Part shown: positions 45,280 through 54,856 of the stretch, piece by piece | Numbering within the stretch: position 1 is the first letter of the stretch | How the letters are laid out: the number at the start of each line of letters is the position of its first letter | NCBI RefSeq assembly: GCF_900102165.1 | Contig: NZ_FNBD01000002.1 | Location: 466,807 to 530,806 of the forward strand | DNA length: 64,000 nt | DNA from: Cellulophaga baltica | GTDB taxonomy: Bacteria > Bacteroidota > Bacteroidia > Flavobacteriales > Flavobacteriaceae | Reading direction: 5' to 3' | The notes under the pieces: generated by a model | Databases searched by the model: none | What the model saw: the letters and a program-made list of their open reading frames with translations, nothing else | What the model was told of the DNA's origin: nothing | Made by a program: the position numbers and the translations under genes

Positions 45280-45720
45280 ATGAAATATAACGTTCCAAAT
45301 TGGCTCATTATTATTGGAGGCTTAGGCCAAATATTTACGGCATTAATTTACCCTTACATACGCCATAAAGTATTTGATTGGTATACGGATGTAAAACAAT
45401 TAAAGCCCTTAAACCAAGAAATTGCAAAAACCTATGGCAGGTATATTCAAGGACTTAATTTTTCTTTTGGGTTGATTGCTATTTTATTAACCCAAGAATT
45501 ACAAAACGGAAGTAACCTAGCTATTGCCATTACGGGATTAATTGCCGCCTATTGGATCGGAAAAGTAGCCACGCAAGTTGCGTACTACCCTATGTATGAA
45601 ATTCCTAAAAAAGCACTCTTTAGAATTGGCGGGTATTTCATGAACGGCCTTTTTACGCTTTTTGCTGTCGTATTTACTTGGTTATTAATCGTAAACTGTA
45701 TGCAATTTTTTAATCTTTAA
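45280..45720 (+). CDS. Four-helix membrane protein, second target of the regulator
   Basis: 146 residues with four predicted transmembrane segments (about 8-26, 52-72, 80-98, 118-142). Not clearly similar to the membrane protein before it. Operator 3 is upstream, and the methyltransferase gene follows after 10 nt, so this is the first gene of a methyltransferase/epimerase operon. Confidence 0.68.
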   Translation: MKYNVPNWLIIIGGLGQIFTALIYPYIRHKVFDWYTDVKQLKPLNQEIAKTYGRYIQGLNFSFGLIAILLTQELQNGSNLAIAITGLIAAYWIGKVATQVAYYPMYEIPKKALFRIGGYFMNGLFTLFAVVFTWLLIVNCMQFFNL

Positions 45721-45730
45721 AAGCACCTCT

Positions 45731-46618
45731 ATGGAAACCTCACTACTACAAATAGCAGATATTACAACACCTAAAACAACGCAAAACAGCATGGAGATGG
45801 TCCGTTTTTATAATGGTGCCACGGCAGATTATAAGTTTTGGAGTACAGATTACAACATGCATTTTGGCTATTTTATCCCTTTTAAAACCAACCCCTTTAA
45901 AAGAGATGCCATGCTGAACGAAATGAACCATCAGGTACTTAAAAAATTAGCACTTACGAATGCATCACATACGCTTGCAGATTTAGGCTGCGGTATGGGC
46001 GGCACGATGCGATATGCGCTAAAAAAACATCCCAAACTAACAGCCTTTGGAGTCACCTTATCCAATTTTCAGGTGGCGAAAGGAAATCAGTTGCTAAAAA
46101 AAATGAAGGGCATTATCCTTAAAGAAAATTACAACCACACATCCTTCCCTTCCAATTTTTTTGATGCTGCCACCGCCATAGAAAGCCTTTGCCACTCTGG
46201 GCACAGCAGCCAATCTTTTAAAGAAGCGTATCGTATTTTAAAACCACATGGAAAACTGGTGATTGCAGATGCCTTTTTGAAAATTAATGAAGAAGATCTA
46301 TGTCACGGTGGGAAATATGCCTACCAAAAACTATGCAACCACTGGAGTTTAGAAAGACTGGGAACACTAACTACGATTGTTCAAGAATTAAAAGATCAAG
46401 GTTTTTCTAAGGTTGAAGTCGAAGATGCTTCCTTTAGAGTTGCCCCTTCTGTGCTTCATGTACCTTTTGCTATTATTGGTTTTGCTTTACAAAGTTTATT
46501 CCAAAACAAGCACTTAAAAAAAGAAAGCTATCACAATTTAAAAGGATCATTCTTTGCTTTATTATCTGGTTTACATATGCGCAGCTTCGGTTATTATATC
46601 ATCACCTGTACGAAATAA
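45731..46618 (+). CDS. SAM-dependent methyltransferase (sterol/tocopherol-type)
   Basis: 295 residues. Class I methyltransferase: motif I LADLGCGMGGTMRYA, HFGYFIPF before it and IESLCHSGHSSQSFKEAYRI after it, a layout like small-molecule C-methyltransferases (cyclopropane/tocopherol relatives). The C-terminal segment is hydrophobic, in line with a lipid substrate. It follows a membrane gene by 10 nt and precedes the epimerase by 7 nt. Confidence 0.85.
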   Translation: METSLLQIADITTPKTTQNSMEMVRFYNGATADYKFWSTDYNMHFGYFIPFKTNPFKRDAMLNEMNHQVLKKLALTNASHTLADLGCGMGGTMRYALKKHPKLTAFGVTLSNFQVAKGNQLLKKMKGIILKENYNHTSFPSNFFDAATAIESLCHSGHSSQSFKEAYRILKPHGKLVIADAFLKINEEDLCHGGKYAYQKLCNHWSLERLGTLTTIVQELKDQGFSKVEVEDASFRVAPSVLHVPFAIIGFALQSLFQNKHLKKESYHNLKGSFFALLSGLHMRSFGYYIITCTK

Positions 46619-46625
46619 ATTATCC

Positions 46626-47534
46626 ATGAAAAAATTGATTATTGCTGGCGGTTCTGGTTTTCTAGGAAAAGAGATTGCCACCTATTTTGCGTCAAAATTT
46701 ACTGCTATTGTTATTCTTACCCGAGGTGCTACCGAAACCAAAAATGGCTGTCGCTATGTAACTTGGGATGGCAAAACACTGGGTCCTTGGAAAGAAGAAT
46801 TTGCTTCTTGCGAGGTACTCATTAATATGGCGGGACGCTCTGTAGATTGCCGGTACACCCCAAAAAATAAGAAACTAATTTTAGACTCTAGAGTAGCTGC
46901 CACGAGAATATTAGGAGACGCAATTGCGCAAAGTCCATGCCCTCCAAAAGTGTGGATCAATTCTTCTACAGCTACCATATACCGGCACGCTCTTACCCAA
47001 CAAATGACAGAAGAAACAGGAGAAATTGGAACAGGATTCTCTGTAGCTGTTGCTAAAGCTTGGGAAGAAGCATTTTATGAGAGTACGACACCAAACACGC
47101 GGAAAGTAGCCTTACGCACTTCTATTGTCTTGGCGACCCATGGCGGGGCTTTAGTGCCCATTGTAAAACTTGCAAAAATTGGGTTTGGAGGAACACAAGG
47201 AAAAGGAAATCAGCAATTTAGTTGGATACATTGTGCTGACTTTCTGGAAAGCATCAACTTTATTATAGAAAACGACAACTTAACAGGCGTCGTGAACTGT
47301 GTTGCACCAGAAACTGTTACCAATGCTATTTTAATGAAAAGCATTCGCAAGCAACTAAACATACCCTTTGGCATTCCCTTACCTAAATTTCTATTAGAAA
47401 TAGGAGCAAAAATTATACAGACCGAAACAGAATTAATTTTAAAAAGCAGAAATGTACTTCCTCAAAAACTAACCGATGCAGGATTCAAATTTAAATATAC
47501 CACGATAGAAAGTGCTCTAAAGGATTTAATATAA
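46626..47534 (+). CDS. TIGR01777 family NAD(P)-dependent epimerase
   Basis: 302 residues from the ATG at 46626, where the Rossmann motif IIAGGSGFLGKEIA begins; upstream frame lies inside the methyltransferase gene. The C-terminal DUF1731 part (IPFGIPLPKFLLEIGAKIIQ) is present. Extended SDR fold, NAD(P)-binding, cytoplasmic; substrate unknown. Probably in one operon with the methyltransferase, under the regulator. Confidence 0.9.
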   Translation: MKKLIIAGGSGFLGKEIATYFASKFTAIVILTRGATETKNGCRYVTWDGKTLGPWKEEFASCEVLINMAGRSVDCRYTPKNKKLILDSRVAATRILGDAIAQSPCPPKVWINSSTATIYRHALTQQMTEETGEIGTGFSVAVAKAWEEAFYESTTPNTRKVALRTSIVLATHGGALVPIVKLAKIGFGGTQGKGNQQFSWIHCADFLESINFIIENDNLTGVVNCVAPETVTNAILMKSIRKQLNIPFGIPLPKFLLEIGAKIIQTETELILKSRNVLPQKLTDAGFKFKYTTIESALKDLI

Positions 47535-47535
47535 G

Positions 47536-47892
47536 CTAGTGCTTAGCCTTCTTATAGGTATCATACCCACCTTCTAAATTTACCACCGTATACCCTAAAG
47601 CTGTTAACTTGTCTGCTGCTTTGGTACTACGACCGCCAACTTTACAATACACATAAACCGTTTTATCCTTAGCAATCTGCTCTGTTATCTGTGTCTGAAA
47701 ATTAGCATCAAACCAATTTATATTTAGTGCATGCTCTAAGTGCCCTGCGTTAAACTCTTCTGGAGTTCTTACATCTACTAAGACAATAGTTTTAAGTTCG
47801 TCTTGTGAAACTTCTGTGATAGGTTTTGATTTTATTTGCGAACAACTATAATTAATGAACGCTAAAAAGAATAAAAAAACTGTGTATTTCAT
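47536..47892 (-). CDS. Rhodanese-like lipoprotein
   Basis: 118 residues. Lipoprotein signal with lipobox YSC, then a single rhodanese domain (LVDVRTPEEFNAGHLEHALN) with active-site loop CKVGGRS, the Cys being the sulfur carrier. Located in the envelope; a sulfurtransferase role is likely. Its stop is 1 nt from that of the convergent epimerase gene. Confidence 0.9.
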   Translation of the reverse strand: MKYTVFLFFLAFINYSCSQIKSKPITEVSQDELKTIVLVDVRTPEEFNAGHLEHALNINWFDANFQTQITEQIAKDKTVYVYCKVGGRSTKAADKLTALGYTVVNLEGGYDTYKKAKH

Positions 47893-47969
47893 AAATATTG
47901 TTTAAAGTTAAAAGTACACTATTTTGTTGTTAAAAAAATTAGGTAAATTTGAAACCACTAAAAAAGTTT

Positions 47970-48530
47970 ATGACTTCACATTCATTGCATCCAGACACAT
48001 GGGTTGATCAATATGCAGATTACTTGTTTAACTACGCCGTAATTCGTGTTAGTGATGCCGAAATAGCCAAAGACATTGTACAAGAAACTTTTTTAGCCGG
48101 ATTAAAATCTGCTAAAAATTTTAAAGGAGAAGCTGCTGAGCGCACTTGGCTCATCTCTATCCTTAAACGAAAAGTCATTGATCATTATCGAAAAATTAAT
48201 TCGAACAAAGGCAAAGCCGAAGTACGAATGACCTACAATTCTAGTGTAGATAGCGATGGTGATTGGCTAGAAGAACAAGTAGCAGATCCGTATAGCATTT
48301 TAGAAAATGACGGTATTGAAAATGAAGAATTGGGTGCTGCTATCCATAATTGCATCAGCAAATTACCAAAAAAACAAGGGCAAGTTTTTAAAATGAAAAC
48401 AATTCAAGGAATAAGTACTGAAGATATTTGTAATGAATTGGAAATTAATCCGTCAAATCTTTGGGTAATGATACATAGGTCAAGAACGGCCTTGATGGAT
48501 TGCCTTAATCAAAATTGGTTCAATATATGA
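47970..48530 (+). CDS. ECF-type RNA polymerase sigma factor
   Basis: 186 residues from the ATG at 47970; a TTG at 47949 is also possible. Sigma-70 region 2 (YLFNYAVIRVSDAEIAKDIV then QETFLAGL) and region 4 (LPKKQGQVFKMKTIQGIS, then EDICNELEINPSNLWVMIHR) are visible. The next gene overlaps its stop (ATGA) and resembles an anti-sigma factor, so the pair is coupled. Confidence 0.9.
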   Translation: MTSHSLHPDTWVDQYADYLFNYAVIRVSDAEIAKDIVQETFLAGLKSAKNFKGEAAERTWLISILKRKVIDHYRKINSNKGKAEVRMTYNSSVDSDGDWLEEQVADPYSILENDGIENEELGAAIHNCISKLPKKQGQVFKMKTIQGISTEDICNELEINPSNLWVMIHRSRTALMDCLNQNWFNI

Positions 48531-48757
48531 TTTCTTGTGATAAAGCTGCAGTTATCTGCAACAAAGCCCAATATGATGAAGCTACTTTTTACGAAAAGGT
48601 AAAGCTTAAATTTCATATTCTTATTTGTAAAGCCTGTTCTGTTCACTCTAAAAAAAATACTATGCTTACCTCTTTATGTGATAAAGCGAAGCTTAGTAAT
48701 TTGTCTGAGAAGGAAAAAGAAGAGATGAAAAATAAATTAAAGGAAACGGTATCTTAA
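48527..48757 (+). CDS. Putative zinc-binding anti-sigma factor
   Basis: 76 residues from the ATG at 48527, overlapping the sigma factor stop. Cys/His positions (SCDKAAVICNK, FHILICKACSVH) form a ZAS-like zinc site: the HxxxCxxC element is in FHILICKAC. No transmembrane segment, so it is cytoplasmic. Binding and inhibition of the sigma factor is inferred from the coupling and the motif. Confidence 0.75.
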   Translation: MISCDKAAVICNKAQYDEATFYEKVKLKFHILICKACSVHSKKNTMLTSLCDKAKLSNLSEKEKEEMKNKLKETVS

Positions 48758-49578
48758 AGTAATTTTGCTATTAAGAGTAGTGAAATCCACCAGAAAATCG
48801 GAATCGCTTCTATCCAAAAAGATGCGTAATATTTGCTTTGATTCTTTTTGGTATACAACATAATGTGTCCTAGTATTAAAAAAAGAATCCCCTTCGATAT
48901 GGCATCTAAAGGGGTCAAAACTTCTTTTAAAAAGGTTAAGCTATAAAGTATTATCGCAGAAAAACCTCCGAATGTTAAGGTTTTATGAACTCCAAAGCGC
49001 TGTGGTAAGGTTTTTAAAGCCACATCGTCATATTTTAAATCCCGAATTTCAAAAGGCACGAGTAAAACCAATACGAGTAAAATACGCTGTATGGTTTCTA
49101 TAGCCACATCCCAAGGAATTACATTTGGCTTTTCAAAACTAGGCAACACTACCGTAATCCCTGCCCAAACAACCGCTACAATAAATATTTTGAGTCCGGC
49201 TAAACTTCTTAAATTTTTAGTATGTGGCAACAAGGGCACGGCATAAAGCCCTGTTAAAAAGAACAATACCACCATTAAGTACCACTCATTTGCATTTAAA
49301 TAGAAAGCGCTATACCCCGCAATAAGTAACGCGATGATACTAAAAAACTGAATGTTCTTATGATATCTATTGGCTACTAAAACATATTTCTTTGCTTCGA
49401 CACCATACTTTACAAAATTGTAGGCAGTCATTGTCCCAAAAAACACAAAAAACTTCAAGTGACGATCTATGGAAATGTTCAACAAAATAGCGGTCACCTC
49501 CATTAAAGCAAACACGGCAAATGCAACGTGGATACTGGCATCTAGATAAAAATCAAAAAGTCGCTTAAGAAACTTCAT
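48754..49578 (-). CDS. UbiA-like prenyltransferase
   Basis: 274 residues with about eight transmembrane helices. The second Asp-rich motif of UbiA enzymes is recognised in EIRDLKYDDVALKTLPQRFG; the first is not canonical. UbiA proteins join isoprenoid diphosphates to aromatic or other acceptors in quinone and lipid synthesis. The 3' end overlaps the anti-sigma gene by 4 nt (convergent). Confidence 0.75.
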   Translation of the reverse strand: MKFLKRLFDFYLDASIHVAFAVFALMEVTAILLNISIDRHLKFFVFFGTMTAYNFVKYGVEAKKYVLVANRYHKNIQFFSIIALLIAGYSAFYLNANEWYLMVVLFFLTGLYAVPLLPHTKNLRSLAGLKIFIVAVVWAGITVVLPSFEKPNVIPWDVAIETIQRILLVLVLLVPFEIRDLKYDDVALKTLPQRFGVHKTLTFGGFSAIILYSLTFLKEVLTPLDAISKGILFLILGHIMLYTKKNQSKYYASFWIEAIPIFWWISLLLIAKLL

Positions 49579-49716
49579 TGAACAAAAATAAACAAACTGT
49601 TTATAACCTCTCTTTTTAGTTAAAAACTTTAGCCAACGGACGTTCTAAATTCCCTATTTTGAGTAAATTAATCGTTATTTTTGTTGTGACTAATTCTAAG
49701 AAAAACTGCATAATTA

Positions 49717-52566
49717 ATGAAGACAGACGTGTTTGCATCGCGCCATATTGGCATCAGAGAAGAAGACCTCCAGCACATGTTTAAAACGGTTGGTGTTGAA
49801 AACCTAGAACAATTAATTTACGAAACCATTCCGAATGATATTCGTTTAAAAACGCCACTTGCGCTTGATGCGCCTATGAGTGAGCATAAGTTTTTAGAAC
49901 ACATTCAGAATCTTTCTGAAAAAAACAAAGTATTTACCACGTATATCGGTTTAGGATATCATGAGAGTTTAACGCCTTCTGTAATTAAAAGAAATATTCT
50001 TGAGAATCCAGGATGGTATACCGCATACACGCCGTACCAAGCCGAAATCGCTCAAGGTAGATTGGAAGCGTTACTTAACTTCCAAACCATGATCTGTGAT
50101 TTAACAGGAATGGAGTTGGCAAATGCATCACTCTTAGATGAGAGCACCGCTGCGGCAGAGGCAATGACCATGTTGTATGAAGTAAGAAGTAGAGACCAAA
50201 AGAAAAACAATGTGGTTAAGTTTTTTGTCTCCGAAGAAATCTTACCTCAAACACTTTCGCTGCTAAAAACAAGAGCTATTCCTTTAGACATAGAATTAGT
50301 AATTGGCAACCATGAAACTTTTGAATTTGGCACGGACTTTTACGGTGCTATTTTACAATACCCTGGTAAGCATGGACAAGTAAATGATTATTCTAGTTTT
50401 GTAGCCCAAGCAAAAGAACAAGATATTAAAGTTGCAGTTGCTGCAGATATTTTAAGTTTGGCATTGTTAACACCTCCAGGAGAATTTGGTGCCGATGTGG
50501 TGGTAGGTACCACACAGCGTTTTGGAATTCCTTTAGGATATGGTGGGCCACATGCTGCCTTTTTTGCGACAAAAGAAGTTTATAAAAGAAGCATTCCTGG
50601 ACGTATTATAGGCGTTACTAAAGATACCGATGGCAATCCTGCATTACGTATGGCATTGCAAACTAGAGAGCAACATATTAAACGCGATAAAGCGACGTCT
50701 AATATCTGTACGGCTCAAGTTTTACTAGCAGTTATGGCAGGGATGTATGCGGTATACCACGGCCCAAAAGGGATCAAGTATATTGCTACACAAGTGCATA
50801 CCTCGGCAGCGACACTAGCCGATGCGCTAGAGCAATTAGGCGTATACCAAATAAATACTTCTTATTTTGATACCATTACCGTTAAAGCAGATGCGACTTT
50901 AGTGAAGCCTGTTGCGGAGAAAAATGAAGTCAACTTTTTATATAGTGATGATCAAACCATTTCTATTGCTATAAACGAAGCTACCTCTCTAGAAGACCTT
51001 CAAAAAGTTGTTGAAATATTTGCCGAAGCTTTAGGCAAAGATGTTATTGCTATTAACGCTTTAAAAGAGGTTTCTGCCATAGCAAATGCTTCTCAAAGAA
51101 CATCTCCTTACCTAGAAAATGCAGTGTTTAATTCGTACCATTCAGAAACTGAAATGATGCGATACATTAAAAAATTGGAGCGTAAAGATTTAGCTTTAAA
51201 TCATTCGATGATTTCTTTAGGATCTTGCACCATGAAATTAAATGCTGCTTCAGAAATGCTACCTTTAAGTTCAGCGCAGTGGGGCAACATTCACCCATTT
51301 GTTCCAGTAGATCAAGCGGAAGGCTACCAAACCATGTTAAAAGCATTGGAAGCCGACTTAAATGTGATTACTGGTTTTGCAGGTACCTCTTTACAGCCAA
51401 ATTCTGGTGCACAAGGAGAATATGCCGGATTAATGGTAATCCGTGCGTACCATGAATCGCGTAATGAGACCCACAGAAACATTTGTTTAATTCCTGCTTC
51501 TGCACACGGTACAAATCCTGCTTCTGCGGTCATGGCCGGTATGAAAGTCGTGGTTACCAAAACCGATGAAAAAGGAAATATTGATGTTGCAGATCTAGAA
51601 GAAAAAGTAGCGAAACATGCTGATAATCTTGCAGCCTTAATGGTTACATACCCTTCTACGCATGGTGTTTTTGAATCTTCTATAAAACATATTACAAAAC
51701 TTATTCACGATAACGGCGGACAAGTATATATGGATGGTGCCAACATGAATGCACAAGTAGGATTAACAAATCCTGCTACGATTGGTGCCGACGTTTGCCA
51801 CTTAAATTTACACAAAACCTTTGCTATACCTCATGGTGGTGGCGGACCAGGAGTTGGGCCTATCTGCGTTGCAGAACAATTAGTACCCTTTTTACCAGGC
51901 AACCCTGTCATTAAAACAGGAGGCGAAAAAGCCATTAGTGCTATTTCTGCTGCTCCTTGGGGTAGCTCTTTGGTATGCTTAATTTCTTACGGCTATATAA
52001 AAATGCTTGGAGAACAAGGCTTAAGACATTCTACAGAAATTGCCATTCTAAACGCTAACTATATCAAACATCGTTTAAGTGGTAATTACGAAGTTTTATA
52101 TACTGGTGAAAAAGGTAGAGCAGCACATGAAATGATATTAGACTGCAGACCATTTAAACAAAATGGAATTGAAGTTACGGATATTGCTAAACGTCTAATG
52201 GATTATGGTTTTCATGCACCTACTGTATCTTTTCCTGTAGCAGGAACAGTTATGATAGAGCCTACTGAAAGCGAAGGTTTAGCAGAATTAGATCGTTTTT
52301 GTAATGCGATGATTTCTATTCGAAAAGAAATTAATGAAGCTTCTGGTGATGATGCAGATAACGTACTTAAAAATGCTCCACATACTTTAAAAATGGTTAC
52401 CGCAGATGCATGGAAATTTCCATACAGCAGAGAGAAAGCTGCGTTCCCATTAGAGTTTGTCTCTGATAATAAGTTCTGGCCATCGGTTAGACGTGTTGAC
52501 GATGCATATGGAGATCGTAATTTAATTTGTACTTGCGCTCCTATTGAAGCCTATATGGAAGCGTAA
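49717..52566 (+). CDS. gcvP: Glycine dehydrogenase (decarboxylating), P protein
   Basis: 949 residues, the fused single-chain form of the P protein of the glycine cleavage system. It decarboxylates glycine with PLP and passes the aminomethyl group to GcvH. N-terminal half starts FASRHIGIREEDLQHMF; the C-terminal half has the PLP-lysine motif HLNLHKTFAIPHGGGGPG. gcvT and gcvH are not in the window. TATTTTTG at 49676-49683 may be its -7 box; a strong terminator follows. Confidence 0.98.
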   Translation: MKTDVFASRHIGIREEDLQHMFKTVGVENLEQLIYETIPNDIRLKTPLALDAPMSEHKFLEHIQNLSEKNKVFTTYIGLGYHESLTPSVIKRNILENPGWYTAYTPYQAEIAQGRLEALLNFQTMICDLTGMELANASLLDESTAAAEAMTMLYEVRSRDQKKNNVVKFFVSEEILPQTLSLLKTRAIPLDIELVIGNHETFEFGTDFYGAILQYPGKHGQVNDYSSFVAQAKEQDIKVAVAADILSLALLTPPGEFGADVVVGTTQRFGIPLGYGGPHAAFFATKEVYKRSIPGRIIGVTKDTDGNPALRMALQTREQHIKRDKATSNICTAQVLLAVMAGMYAVYHGPKGIKYIATQVHTSAATLADALEQLGVYQINTSYFDTITVKADATLVKPVAEKNEVNFLYSDDQTISIAINEATSLEDLQKVVEIFAEALGKDVIAINALKEVSAIANASQRTSPYLENAVFNSYHSETEMMRYIKKLERKDLALNHSMISLGSCTMKLNAASEMLPLSSAQWGNIHPFVPVDQAEGYQTMLKALEADLNVITGFAGTSLQPNSGAQGEYAGLMVIRAYHESRNETHRNICLIPASAHGTNPASAVMAGMKVVVTKTDEKGNIDVADLEEKVAKHADNLAALMVTYPSTHGVFESSIKHITKLIHDNGGQVYMDGANMNAQVGLTNPATIGADVCHLNLHKTFAIPHGGGGPGVGPICVAEQLVPFLPGNPVIKTGGEKAISAISAAPWGSSLVCLISYGYIKMLGEQGLRHSTEIAILNANYIKHRLSGNYEVLYTGEKGRAAHEMILDCRPFKQNGIEVTDIAKRLMDYGFHAPTVSFPVAGTVMIEPTESEGLAELDRFCNAMISIRKEINEASGDDADNVLKNAPHTLKMVTADAWKFPYSREKAAFPLEFVSDNKFWPSVRRVDDAYGDRNLICTCAPIEAYMEA

Positions 52567-52589
52567 AAACACCAATAAAATCAATACTT

Positions 52590-52624
52590 AAAGCCTCTTC
52601 AACATCATGAAGAGGCTTTTTTTC
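52590..52624 (+). terminator. Rho-independent terminator after gcvP
   Basis: 12-bp stem AAAGCCTCTTCA / TGAAGAGGCTTT, 6-nt loop, followed by T7. Confidence 0.92.
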
Positions 52625-52721
52625 TGTACTCAATGTATGCAAACATTACTGTTGAACATCATTATTTTTACTATGCATGCATAGCAACTAATCGAAATTT
52701 TAGTAACTTGGTGCAGATTAA

Positions 52722-53795
52722 ATGAATACCAAAAAAATGAAAATCGGAATTACAGGAACAGGATCATATATACCACCTGTTTTAACAGCAAATAGTAGCT
52801 TTAACAACCACAATTTTTTAAATACGGACGGAACCGCTTTTGGACATTCCAATGAAGTAATCATTGAAAAATTCAAAGCAATAACAGGTATTGAAGAGAG
52901 GCGCTATGTTACCGAAGATTTAAATACTTCTGACATTGCCTTTTTTGCTGCTGAAAAAGCAATTGCTGATGCAGGAATAGATAAAGAAACTTTAGATTAC
53001 ATCATCTTCGCTCATAATTTTGGCGATGTAAAACACGGTACATCTCAAGGGGATACCTTGCCTAGTTTGGCAACCCGTGTAAAGCATCATTTAAAAATAA
53101 AGAATCCAAAATGTGTTGCCTATGATCTTCTTTTTGGTTGTCCAGGATGGATAGAGGGTGTAATACAAGCTAACGCATTTATCAAAAGTGGTATTGCCAA
53201 AAAATGTTTGGTAATTGGCGCTGAAACCCTTTCACGTATTGTAGATGATTATGATCGTGATTCTATGATTTATGCCGATGGTGCAGGAGCTACAATTATT
53301 GAAGCCTCTGATAAGAATGGCGAAATATTAGCACATGCTTCTGCCACTTACGCTTATGAGGAAGCAAACTACTTATTTTTTGGCCCTTCTTATTCCAAAG
53401 AAAATACGACAGGTACCAACTACATTAAAATGCATGGTCGTAAGATTTATGAATTTGCTGTAACTAATGTACCGCAAGCTATGAGAGATTGTTTGGATAG
53501 TAGCGGACTAGAGATTACCGATGTTAAAAAAATATTCATACACCAAGCGAATGAAAAAATGGATGAAGCCATTGTAAAACGCTTTTATAAATCTTATGGG
53601 ATGCAAATGCCAGAAGGAATTATGCCTATGAATATTAGGGAAAACGGAAACAGCTCTGTAGCTACCATCCCTACTTTATTTGACATGGTAAGACACGGAA
53701 AAATAGAAAATCAGTCGATTGAAAAAGGAGATGTTGTTATATTTGCAAGCGTTGGCGCAGGAATGAATATAAACGCCATTGTTTACAGACACTAA
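52722..53795 (+). CDS. 3-oxoacyl-ACP synthase III family protein
   Basis: 357 residues. Thiolase fold with the KAS III triad: Cys140 in FGCPGW, His in IFIHQANEKM and Asn in NIRENGNSSVATIP. A second ATG at 52737 directly precedes the core fold (KIGITGTGSYIPP). It condenses acyl-CoA with malonyl-ACP; whether it serves general fatty-acid start or a special lipid is not clear, as no other fab genes are close. Followed 14 nt later by a methyltransferase-like gene. Confidence 0.9.
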   Translation: MNTKKMKIGITGTGSYIPPVLTANSSFNNHNFLNTDGTAFGHSNEVIIEKFKAITGIEERRYVTEDLNTSDIAFFAAEKAIADAGIDKETLDYIIFAHNFGDVKHGTSQGDTLPSLATRVKHHLKIKNPKCVAYDLLFGCPGWIEGVIQANAFIKSGIAKKCLVIGAETLSRIVDDYDRDSMIYADGAGATIIEASDKNGEILAHASATYAYEEANYLFFGPSYSKENTTGTNYIKMHGRKIYEFAVTNVPQAMRDCLDSSGLEITDVKKIFIHQANEKMDEAIVKRFYKSYGMQMPEGIMPMNIRENGNSSVATIPTLFDMVRHGKIENQSIEKGDVVIFASVGAGMNINAIVYRH

Positions 53796-53809
53796 CAGCC
53801 TTTTTTTAC

Positions 53810-54331
53810 ATGTACGAAAACACCTTTCCGAACAAGCGATTTGAACATACTTTAAACTTTTTAAAAAAGCATGTTTCCACATCGCAGCCTATTCTTGATC
53901 TAGGTGTAGCGAATCCGTTTTCGAAAATCATGGTAGAACATGGCTATAAAATTGCCAATACAAAAGGAGAAGATTTAGATCTAGACTTCTCCTCTGTAAC
54001 TGCCTCTGATGCTGAAGTAGTAACTGCTTTCGAGATTTTTGAACACTTAATAGCTCCTTTCAATGTATTACGAGAGATAAAAGCCGATAAATTAGTGGCT
54101 AGTATTCCTATGCGTTTATGGTTTTCACCGGCCTACCAAAGTAAGACAGATACATGGGACCGTCATTATCATGAATTTGAAGATTGGCAGTTTGATTGGC
54201 TTTTGGAAAAAGCAGGTTGGAAAATTGTAGACCGTATTAAATTTACGAATCCTGTAAATAAAATAGGCTTTAGGCCTTTACTTAGAAAATTTACCCCTAG
54301 GTATTATATGGTATACGCAGAACGTATATAA
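53810..54331 (+). CDS. Methyltransferase-like protein
   Basis: 173 residues. Resembles a class I SAM methyltransferase (PILDLGVANPFSKIM; VVTAFEIFEHLIAPFNVLRE). Motif I, LDLGVANPF, is less Gly-rich than usual, and the protein is short. It is probably co-transcribed with the KAS III gene. Confidence 0.75.
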   Translation: MYENTFPNKRFEHTLNFLKKHVSTSQPILDLGVANPFSKIMVEHGYKIANTKGEDLDLDFSSVTASDAEVVTAFEIFEHLIAPFNVLREIKADKLVASIPMRLWFSPAYQSKTDTWDRHYHEFEDWQFDWLLEKAGWKIVDRIKFTNPVNKIGFRPLLRKFTPRYYMVYAERI

Positions 54332-54406
54332 TTTTTTTTTAGTCGCCTTTCCTTTCTTCATTTTTCTAGTATCTTCGGAGAAGGTATTTCTCATTTTACA
54401 AAAGAT

Positions 54407-54841
54407 ATGGCAAAGTTACACGTACAACGTATTTCTGAATGGAACAATAAAGCAAGACTCATAGAACTCTATATTGATGGCACAAAGCAAGGGGAAATAG
54501 CAAATGGTAAAACCTTAGATCTAGAACTTACTCCAGGTAGCTATGATGTTATTGCTAAAATAAATACGCGTACCAGTCAAAAATTAACGGTTACCATAAA
54601 AGCGAATGAAACCAAAACACTTCGGTTATCAGGTTTTAAATATGGTAGTTTCATAATGCCACTAATTATAGGATCTGTATTAATTTTCTTAGCCACCAAA
54701 GCCTTCTTGCATATCGAATTGAAATTTTTACTGGCACTTTCGATTATGGCTTTTCTATATCCTGTATATTATATGACTTTAGGGAAGAACAATTACTTAT
54801 CTTTAACTGAAGTAAACAGAACTTCTCAGGTTAAAAACTAA
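54407..54841 (+). CDS. Membrane-associated hypothetical protein
   Basis: 144 residues. Residues 1-80 form a small beta-sandwich (IELYIDGTKQGEIANGKTLD then PGSYDVIAKI), followed by two transmembrane helices (about 85-103 and 108-125). Family not named. The next gene, a sigma factor, starts 15 nt downstream, so they may be co-transcribed. Confidence 0.65.
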   Translation: MAKLHVQRISEWNNKARLIELYIDGTKQGEIANGKTLDLELTPGSYDVIAKINTRTSQKLTVTIKANETKTLRLSGFKYGSFIMPLIIGSVLIFLATKAFLHIELKFLLALSIMAFLYPVYYMTLGKNNYLSLTEVNRTSQVKN

Positions 54842-54856
54842 GCTAAATAAGCCACC

